Positions 58,098 through 64,000 of a stretch of DNA of 64,000 nt are shown one piece after another (within the stretch, counting starts at the first letter, position 1; each line of letters begins with the position of its first letter). The translations under genes were made by a program, and so were the position numbers. This DNA is from CAIKBL01 sp050247235 (GTDB lineage Bacteria > Pseudomonadota > Gammaproteobacteria > Ga0077536): the NCBI GenBank assembly GCA_050247235.1, contig JBFWUN010000008.1, positions 44,792 to 108,791 of the forward strand, read 5' to 3'. The notes under the pieces are model-generated. The model was not told the DNA's origin. It ran no database searches and saw only the letters and a program-made list of their open reading frames with translations.

Positions 58098-58178
58098 AAA
58101 AAGGGGACATCTCACTTTTTTCGGCACCAGCCATAAAAAGTGAGATGTCCCCTTTTTTCAAGGTGAGACGTCCCCTTT
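58097..58178. repeat. REP-like element: perfect 24-bp inverted repeat plus a third partial copy
   Basis: Arms 58097-58120 and 58135-58158 are perfectly complementary over 24 bases with a 14-base loop. The arm reads AAAAAAGGGGACATCTCAC then T's. A third related copy (AAAGGGGACGTCTCACC in minus orientation, 58160-58178) follows immediately. With A/T runs at the ends it can also act as a two-way terminator between the convergent anbu and alpha-E genes. The core GGGGACA is shared with the doublet at 10822. The third copy encodes the last residues of the alpha-E protein. Confidence 0.8.
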
Positions 58179-59105
58179 GTCCCTCCCGAACCAGGTTGAT
58201 TCGATCTGCGTGTGCAGCCGTCCGAACTCGGCCTGCAGTTCGTCGAGGTACTCGTGCAGGCCCTCCGCGATCAGGGCATCCGGATCCGCGCGATGCACGT
58301 ACTGCACGACTTCGCGGTTGACCCGCAGGGGCCCGCGATTCCGCGGCAGCTGACCGAGCGCGTGTTCGACGCCGTCGAGACAGCACGCCACGGCGTGCGG
58401 AAACGCCGTGTCCTGCAGCAGGAATGCAACGACATCCCGTCCGTTCACCCGCTCTCGCACCTGCTGGCGATACATCTGGTATGCGCTCAGCGAGAGCAGC
58501 ACGTTCATCCACAGGATATTCTCGTGCGCGGCGAGCACTTCGGGGTGGCGTCCGCCCGCATACGTGCATCCCACGTCGAGAATGCGCGAGGTCATGTCGG
58601 CGCGTTCGACCGACCACCCGAGCATCACGAAGTGATACGGTTCGCGGTGACTCATCGTGTTCATCAGCATTCCCGAGAACTGCTGGCATTGCAGCACGAT
58701 GCTGTCCAGGAAGGCCTGCCGGTGACGCCGCGCAAGCGCTTCTTCCGCCGTTTCCTGCACCGACAGGTAGAGCTGGTTCACGAGTTCCCAGGCTTCCGAC
58801 GGCAGGACTTCCCGCACGGTGCGCGCGTTCTCGCGTGCCGCGCGCAGCGCTGACAGCAGCGACGCGGGGCTTTCCTCGTCCGCAAGGATGTACTTGACGA
58901 CATTGCGCTCGGACACCGTCGGGTAGTGCGCGGTAAAGTCGTGCTGGCATCCCATGATTTCGATGAGTGAACGCCACAGCGCGTCCACGGGGCCCGGCAG
59001 ATCGAGCAGCAACTGGGCGTTCACACCCACCAGCCGCGCGGTGTTCTCCGCACGCTCCACGTATCGGCCGAGCCAGTACAGGCGCTCCGCGACTCTCGAC
59101 AGCAT
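58158..59105 (-). CDS. alpha-E domain protein (stand-alone)
   Basis: A 315-residue all-helical alpha-E (DUF403) protein: MLSRVAERLYWLGRYVERAENTARLV at the start, MGCQHDFTAHYPTVSERNVVKYILAD, and REVLPSEAWELVNQLYL. It corresponds to the C-terminal half of the fusion at 53105. Members partner with circularly permuted ATP-grasp ligases; the function is unknown. Its last six or so residues (KGDVSP) are encoded by a repeat element, so the natural C-terminus may have been altered. It starts two bases after the ATP-grasp gene stop on the same strand. Confidence 0.9.
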   Translation of the reverse strand: MLSRVAERLYWLGRYVERAENTARLVGVNAQLLLDLPGPVDALWRSLIEIMGCQHDFTAHYPTVSERNVVKYILADEESPASLLSALRAARENARTVREVLPSEAWELVNQLYLSVQETAEEALARRHRQAFLDSIVLQCQQFSGMLMNTMSHREPYHFVMLGWSVERADMTSRILDVGCTYAGGRHPEVLAAHENILWMNVLLSLSAYQMYRQQVRERVNGRDVVAFLLQDTAFPHAVACCLDGVEHALGQLPRNRGPLRVNREVVQYVHRADPDALIAEGLHEYLDELQAEFGRLHTQIESTWFGRDKGDVSP

Positions 59106-59107
59106 GA

Positions 59108-60550
59108 CTATTCCGCCACGATCCAGGTGTCCTTGCTGCCGCCGCCCTGCGAGGAGTTCACGACCAGCGAGCCGCGGCGCATGGCCACGCGCGTGAGGCC
59201 ACCCGCGGTCACGTAGCTGTCCGCACCCTGCAGCGAGAACGGCCGCAGGTCCACGTGGCACGGCACCAGTTCGCGGCCGAGGAGCGTTGGCGCGGTCGAC
59301 AGCGACAGCACCGGCTGGGCGACGTAGTTGCGTGGGTTCGCCCGAATCAGTTCGGCGAAACGGTCACGCTCGGCGCGGCTCGCGGCCGGGCCGATCAGGA
59401 TGCCGTAGCCGCCCGACTCGTTGGCCGGCTTCACGACCAGCCGCTCCAGGTTGGCAAGCACGTGTTCGCGCTGTGCCGCGTCGTAGCAGAGATACGTGGG
59501 CACGTTCGGCAACAACGGTTCTTCGTCAAGGTAGTAGCGGATCATCGCGGGCACGAACGCGTAGACGACCTTGTCGTCCGCGACGCCGGTCCCGGGCGCG
59601 TTCGCAATCGCCACCTTGCCCGCGCGCCAGGCGCGCATCAGGCCGGGAACGCCCAGTGCAGAATCCGGCCGGAAGCACTGCGGATCCAGGAACAGGTCGT
59701 CGATCCGGCGGTAGATCACATCGACACGCACCGGTCCCTGGACGGTACGCATGTACACGCAGTCGTCATCGCCGACGACGAGATCCCCGCCTTCGACCAG
59801 TTCTGCTCCCATCTGCTGTGCGAGAAACGCGTGTTCGAAGTACGCGGAGTTGTAGATCCCCGGCGTGAGCACCACGATCTCGGGCGCCTCCACCTGGCGC
59901 GGAGACAGCGACGCGAGCGTGTCGAACAGGTGTGCCGGGTATTCGCCGATGGGCGCGATCTGGTACGACTCCAGCAGTTCCGGAAACACGCGCTTCGTGA
60001 TGCGACGGTTCTCGAGCATGTACGACACGCCGGAGGGCACGCGCAGGTTGTCCTCCAGCACGTACATGACGCCGTCCCGGTCACGCACCAGGTCGCTGCC
60101 GCAGATATGCGCCCAGGCGCCGTGCGCCGGCCGCATCCCGACGCACTGCGCCCGGAAGTTGCCGGCATCGAGAATCAGGTCCCGCGGCACCACGTTGTCC
60201 CGGAATGCGCGCTGCGCGTTGTAGACGTCGTCGATGAAGCAGTTCAGCGCACGCAGCCGCTGGGCGAGCCCCGCGGCGATGCGCGCCCATTCCGATGCGC
60301 GGATGATGCGGGGAATGATGTCGAACGGCCATTGGCGATCGATGTTCGCGCCGTCGCTGTAGACCGTGAACGTGATCCCCATCGCGCGGATCGCCTGGTC
60401 GGCCGCCTTGCGGCGATTCAGCAACTCCGTGCCGCCGAGCAGCTCCAGGTGTTCCAGCAGTGCCTGCGCGGCGGGCCGGCCGTGTCCGTCGGGGGCCACC
60501 AGTTCGTCGTACGGTCCCGCCTGGGGGTACTGCTGCCAGTCAACGTTCAT
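59108..60550 (-). CDS. circularly permuted ATP-grasp ligase (stand-alone)
   Basis: A 480-residue CP_ATPgrasp protein, paralogous to the N-terminal half of the fusion at 53105. Hallmarks: MGITFTVYSDGANIDRQWPFDIIPRII, RDGVMYVLEDNLRVPSGVSYMLENR, TPGIYNSAYFEHAFLAQQMGAELVEGGDLVV, VVKPANESGGYGILIG, and VNSSQGGGSKDTWIV at the end. It probably activates a carboxylate for amide-bond formation. The ATG at 60550 starts MNVDWQQYPQAGPYDEL, as in the family. It forms a two-gene operon with the alpha-E gene. The 169 bases upstream hold nothing recognisable. Confidence 0.92.
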   Translation of the reverse strand: MNVDWQQYPQAGPYDELVAPDGHGRPAAQALLEHLELLGGTELLNRRKAADQAIRAMGITFTVYSDGANIDRQWPFDIIPRIIRASEWARIAAGLAQRLRALNCFIDDVYNAQRAFRDNVVPRDLILDAGNFRAQCVGMRPAHGAWAHICGSDLVRDRDGVMYVLEDNLRVPSGVSYMLENRRITKRVFPELLESYQIAPIGEYPAHLFDTLASLSPRQVEAPEIVVLTPGIYNSAYFEHAFLAQQMGAELVEGGDLVVGDDDCVYMRTVQGPVRVDVIYRRIDDLFLDPQCFRPDSALGVPGLMRAWRAGKVAIANAPGTGVADDKVVYAFVPAMIRYYLDEEPLLPNVPTYLCYDAAQREHVLANLERLVVKPANESGGYGILIGPAASRAERDRFAELIRANPRNYVAQPVLSLSTAPTLLGRELVPCHVDLRPFSLQGADSYVTAGGLTRVAMRRGSLVVNSSQGGGSKDTWIVAE

Positions 60551-60719
60551 CGCGCAAGGTGCGTTCCGGTTCGATGGGTGGGGCGCGGCACGCGACCAGT
60601 CCCCGCCGGGAGCCTGCAAGGAGCGTGCACAGTTCGCCGCGGCTGCGCGGCGCGCGCGTCGGCGCCGGTCCGAGGCGCGCGTCGCGCTCCATCCTGGCGC
60701 ACGGGGCCTGATCGGAGCT

Positions 60720-61481
60720 TCAAAAGCGTGCGTTCTTGAGGTGGTCGAGTGTCGCGTTCGCTGCTTCGCGCAGAAACAGCGTGTCGACCCCGCACGCGAG
60801 CAAGGTGAAGCCCTGCGCGATTCGCGGCGCCACGAGCGCCGCGGCCGTGGCGAAGAAGCCGAGCGCCAGACCCGCATCGCGGGTCACCGCGGCGACATGC
60901 GCAATCGCGCCGGCCACCTCGGGATCGTCGAGCTGACCAGGCTTGTGCAGGCTGGCCGACAGGTCGTAGGGACCGACGAACACGCAATCGACGCCGGGCA
61001 CGCGCACGATCTCCTCGATGTGGTTCACGGCGTCCACGTGCTCGGCCTGGACGATCACCGCGGACTGCGCGTTGGCGGCGGCCACGTAGGGACCCACCGC
61101 ATAGCCGTATCCGTTGGCGCGGGCGACGCCGACACCGCGGCGGCCCTCGGGGGGAAATCGCGCGTACGCGACGACCGCCGCCGCCTGCGCGGCGGTGTTG
61201 ACCTGCGGGACGATGACACCCGCGGCGCCTGCATCGAGCGCGCGCTTGACCGAGATTTCCTGGTGGTCGGGCAATCGCACCACGCAGGGCACATCGCGCG
61301 CGCCCATGATCATCCGCTGCAGGTCGAGCGGCCCCACCGGGGCGTGCTCGGTTTCCAGGAACAGCCAGTCCCAGCCGCTGTCGGCGAGGATCTCGGTCAC
61401 TTCGGGGCTCGCGAGGCTCGCGATCGTCCCGAGGAGGCGCTCGCCGCGCCGCAGGCGCGCGCGGAACTCGTGTGCGGCCAT
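60720..61481 (-). CDS. HpcH/HpaI-family aldolase
   Basis: A 253-residue class II (metal-dependent) aldolase: LADSGWDWLFLETEHAPVGPLDLQRMI, VVRLPDHQEISVKRALDAGAAGVIVPQVNTAAQA, and VFVGPYDLSASLHKPGQ. Family members cleave 4-hydroxy-2-oxoacids such as 2-keto-3-deoxy sugar acids or 4-hydroxy-2-oxoheptanedioate. Metal ligands Glu and Asp lie in QAEHVDAV and GPYDLS. The start overlaps the stop of the SoxYZ-like gene (ATGA), a surprising pairing. The exact substrate is unknown. Confidence 0.9.
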   Translation of the reverse strand: MAAHEFRARLRRGERLLGTIASLASPEVTEILADSGWDWLFLETEHAPVGPLDLQRMIMGARDVPCVVRLPDHQEISVKRALDAGAAGVIVPQVNTAAQAAAVVAYARFPPEGRRGVGVARANGYGYAVGPYVAAANAQSAVIVQAEHVDAVNHIEEIVRVPGVDCVFVGPYDLSASLHKPGQLDDPEVAGAIAHVAAVTRDAGLALGFFATAAALVAPRIAQGFTLLACGVDTLFLREAANATLDHLKNARF

Positions 61482-62305
61482 CAGGCGTCCACCTTGAACG
61501 TGTGCCGGAACTCCCGCCCCTCGGAATCCACGACCTCCGCCCGCAGTTCGCCGCCGTCATGCGGCCGGAAGAAGAACCGGAAGCTCGGGTCTTCGCTGAT
61601 CGAAATTCCCGTCTCGGCAGTCATGATGAGGACATCGTTGTAGAACAGCTTCACGGATTTGACGAAGTGCGCCGGGCGGATCAGCTGGGTCTTCTGGTCC
61701 TTCTGCATGCCGGTGACGTTCGGGTGACTCAGCATCAGCTGGCCGACGAGCGCGTCCTCCGGGGTCCGGGCGCCGACCGTGCGGAAGTTCATGCGTCCGA
61801 GGCGATCCATGGCCATCTTGTAGTCCGAGCCCAGCGGCGCCGAGCAGCCCCCCTGCGCCTTCACGAAGTTCGTGACCATGTGGTGTTCGCCGTCGTTCAG
61901 CACCGCGATGGCGCGGACGTTGGTGTAGTTGTCGATCCGCAGACGCAGCGCCAGATCCGCGCGGCCGGATTCCGGGGTCAGGTGGAATACGCCGGCGAGC
62001 GGCTCGGGGTTGTTGTCGACGATGACGTAGATGCGCTCGACATAGCGTTCCGGCGTCTGCGGAAACCCGGCCTTGATCGTCACCGGCGTGAAGGCGGCGT
62101 CTTCCGCCCGGTACGGGGTCTTCAACGTGATGACCGAATCGTCCTCGACGATCGGATTGTCCTTGAAATACTTGGGCTTCAGGAACGTTGCCCAGACGTC
62201 CACCGGAGACTGGTCCGCGGCCCCCGCCGACAGCAGGGCCCCCACCGACAGTCCAAGCGCGAACAGCACCTTCAGCACCTTTTGACGAGTCGCAAGCGTC
62301 ATCAT
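61481..62305 (-). CDS. SoxYZ-like carrier protein (quinoprotein-dehydrogenase-associated type)
   Basis: A 274-residue exported protein. The signal peptide is KVLKVLFALGLSVGALLSAGAADQ. The first half is SoxY-like with Cys in AQGGCSAPLG, where SoxY has its sulfur-carrying Cys near a Gly-Gly-Cys end. The second half is SoxZ-like (RTPEDALVGQLMLSHPNVTGMQKD through FFFRPHDGGELRAEVVDSEGREF). Such fusions occur near PQQ-dependent alcohol dehydrogenases. The role is probably periplasmic carrier or redox partner. The two ATG codons at 62305/62302 follow AGGAGA. Confidence 0.85.
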   Translation of the reverse strand: MMTLATRQKVLKVLFALGLSVGALLSAGAADQSPVDVWATFLKPKYFKDNPIVEDDSVITLKTPYRAEDAAFTPVTIKAGFPQTPERYVERIYVIVDNNPEPLAGVFHLTPESGRADLALRLRIDNYTNVRAIAVLNDGEHHMVTNFVKAQGGCSAPLGSDYKMAMDRLGRMNFRTVGARTPEDALVGQLMLSHPNVTGMQKDQKTQLIRPAHFVKSVKLFYNDVLIMTAETGISISEDPSFRFFFRPHDGGELRAEVVDSEGREFRHTFKVDA

Positions 62306-62498
62306 GACTTCTCCTGTGAGTACCTGGCCGGAAACGCCGCCGAAACCAGGCTGGCTGTCATCCGTCCCCGGGATCGGACGGGAATTTTTCCTGCGGTTCA
62401 AAAACATTGTGCCGCTGATCTCGTCTGGGCGCCCAGCGACGTTCCTGTCCCCGCGTCCATTGCTAGAGTCTGCAGATCGGAAATCGGGAGTCAGTCCT

Positions 62499-64000
62499 TT
62501 GAGTGGATCGTTTCGACGCTGGTTCAGTCCCCTCGTGGCAGCCTGGTGCCTGGCGGTTTCCCTGCCGCTGCCGGTTGTCGCTGCGGAGGCGGACCCGGAA
62601 GTCAATGAATTCTACGAAGACGCGCAGGAGCGCTTCAATCAAGCGGAGTACGACGCCGCGATCATCCAGCTGAAAAACGCGCTGCAGAAGGCCCCGGAAC
62701 ACCTGCCGTCACTGGTGCTCCTCGGGCAATGCTACCTGGAAACGGGAGATGGTCCGGCGGCCGAATCCACCTTGAACGAGGCGCGGGAAAGGGGGGCCGA
62801 CCTGGCGCTCACCGCGGCGCCGCGCGCGCGGGCCTTGCTGCTGCAGTTCCGTCACCGGGAGCTGCTCGCGGAAGCGCTGCCCCCGGGGCTCCCCCCCAAG
62901 CGGCTCGCCGAGTTGCTGGAGGTCAAGGCCGACGCCGCGCTGCAGCTCAACGACCGCAAGGCACTGAAGCAGATCCTCAAGGATATCCAGAACCTGCACG
63001 TGAATTCCCCGGGAGAGCTCGCGATTCGGGCGACGTTGGCGATGCGTGAAGGACGGCTCGACGATGCGGAACGGCTGGTGAACACGGCGTTGGCCGCGAC
63101 CCCCGACAGCCCGCTGACCCGGCTGACCCGCGCGTCACTGAGCCACGTGAAGGACGCGCATGAAGAGGCCATGAAGGAATATGCCGAGGTGATCACCCTC
63201 GAGCCCGGGAATGTCCCGGCACGACTCGCGCGGATCGGCCTGCTGTTCGACCTGAATCGCCCGGCCGAGTCGACGGACGACTTCGCGTTCTTCGACAAGC
63301 GCGAGTCGAAAGACCCGCGCTTCCTGTACATGAAGGCGCTGAATGCCCAGCGCAATGGGGACCCGAAGCAGGCACGCGCGGTGCTCGACGAACTGTCGAA
63401 ACTGCTGGAGACGCTCGGCACACGGATCGTGCGGAGCAATCTGCAATTGCTGATGATCGCGGGGATGGCGAACTACCACATCGGCAACTACGAACTGGCG
63501 GAGAGCTACCTCGAACAGTACGTGAAGGCGTCGCGGGGTGAGACGCTCACGCGCCGGATGCTGGCGACCTTGCAGATCCGCAAGAAGGATTACACGAGCG
63601 CGATCAAGCTGCTGACCGCGACGCTCGAGGCGGAAGGCGAAAGTCCCGAAATCCTGTCATTGCTCGCCAGCGCGTACTCGGCCGATGGGCAGCATCAGCG
63701 GGCGACCGCCGCGCTGGAACGCGCGACCACCCTGCGGCCGGATGACACTCGGCTGCAGACGAGCCTGGCGATGTCGCGTGCGCTGAAGGGGCAGAGCGAG
63801 GCGGCGCTGGCATCCCTGTCGGAAGTTTTCGACTCGGACGCGAAGGGCGAGGCCGCCGGAATGCCGCTCGCGGTCCTGCGCCTGACACGCAACGACTACG
63901 CCGGCGCCGAGGAGGTCGCGTCCAGGCTGCTCGACGCCGAGCCAGGCAACCTGACCTACCTCAACCTGCATGGCGTGACCTTGGTGGGCTTGGATCGGCC
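62499..64000 (+). CDS. TPR-repeat protein of PrsT type (PEP-CTERM/exosortase system), 3' end outside window
   Basis: An open frame of 500 codons running off the right edge. After a basic start and signal-like stretch (LVAAWCLAVSLPLPVVAAEA) come TPR repeats. The first one reads FYEDAQERFNQAEYDAAIIQLKNALQ, a hallmark of PrsT proteins linked to PEP-CTERM exosortase and exopolysaccharide loci, followed by LGQCYLETGDGPAAESTLNEA. Full family length is about 900, so roughly 40% is missing. I take TTG at 62499 with GGGAG eight bases upstream; the in-frame GTG at 62535 is an alternative. It is divergent from the SoxYZ-like gene. Confidence 0.8.
   Translation, partial: MSGSFRRWFSPLVAAWCLAVSLPLPVVAAEADPEVNEFYEDAQERFNQAEYDAAIIQLKNALQKAPEHLPSLVLLGQCYLETGDGPAAESTLNEARERGADLALTAAPRARALLLQFRHRELLAEALPPGLPPKRLAELLEVKADAALQLNDRKALKQILKDIQNLHVNSPGELAIRATLAMREGRLDDAERLVNTALAATPDSPLTRLTRASLSHVKDAHEEAMKEYAEVITLEPGNVPARLARIGLLFDLNRPAESTDDFAFFDKRESKDPRFLYMKALNAQRNGDPKQARAVLDELSKLLETLGTRIVRSNLQLLMIAGMANYHIGNYELAESYLEQYVKASRGETLTRRMLATLQIRKKDYTSAIKLLTATLEAEGESPEILSLLASAYSADGQHQRATAALERATTLRPDDTRLQTSLAMSRALKGQSEAALASLSEVFDSDAKGEAAGMPLAVLRLTRNDYAGAEEVASRLLDAEPGNLTYLNLHGVTLVGLDR

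Overview
This is a 64 kb piece of a GC-rich bacterial chromosome. By eye about two thirds or more of the bases are G or C, and there are long spurious antisense ORFs. The gene families (QueA, FNR with an N-terminal cysteine cluster, BoxR/BoxC/BoxB, a PrsT-like TPR protein of the PEP-CTERM system, ECF41 sigma factor, AlkA/Ogt/AlkB) point to a beta- or gammaproteobacterium. No rRNA, phage, CRISPR array or transposase gene is present. One 100-base run of N (50917-51016) marks an assembly gap inside a gene.

Layout. 56-2760: queA (-), tRNA-Leu(CAA) and a PRPP synthetase gene. 2737-12365: an aminoglycoside-phosphotransferase-like protein, then a tight operon of acetyl-CoA synthetase, 2-oxoacid dehydrogenase E1 alpha, E1 beta and E2, and an acyl carrier protein, facing a second-type GroEL and a beta-CASP RNA hydrolase. 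12911-16143: an oxygen-sensing block with a FixL-like haem-PAS histidine kinase, a LuxR-type response regulator and an FNR-type regulator. 16164-20339: an unknown protein, a cupin, a thiolase-like/DUF35 pair and an AhpD-like protein. 20677-26583: an osmotic stress block with an MscS channel, membrane-anchored trehalose-6-phosphate synthase, its phosphatase and a GH15 hydrolase. 26618-30569: an LLM (possibly F420-dependent) oxidoreductase, an ECF41 sigma operon with a recognisable ECF41 promoter, FKBP and AlkB. 30585-36691: a five-gene redox operon. 36751-40780: Ogt and AlkA, a phosphotransferase, a PNPOx-like protein and two MaoC-type hydratases. 40787-50006: a benzoate/benzoyl-CoA epoxidation (box) cluster. 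A flavodoxin, benzoate-CoA ligase and two M14 carboxypeptidases run leftward; boxR, boxC and boxB run rightward; an AT-rich divergent control region with two BoxR-like operators lies between.

50231-60550 is the most unusual part. It holds a transglutaminase/DUF2126 protein, a fused circularly permuted ATP-grasp/alpha-E protein, a second transglutaminase, an archaeal-type F420-dependent methylene-tetrahydromethanopterin dehydrogenase (Mtd) homologue and the proteasome-like peptidase Anbu. After a perfect 24-bp hairpin repeat, a separate alpha-E protein and ATP-grasp protein follow on the other strand. These ATP-grasp/alpha-E/transglutaminase/Anbu families are known to co-occur and are thought to form a peptide ligation and cleavage system of unknown substrate. 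The embedded Mtd gene is unexpected in a proteobacterium.

60720-64000: an HpcH/HpaI aldolase, a SoxYZ-like carrier and the start of a long TPR protein that runs off the window. Functional calls rest on recognising motifs in the translated sequence; no database search was run.
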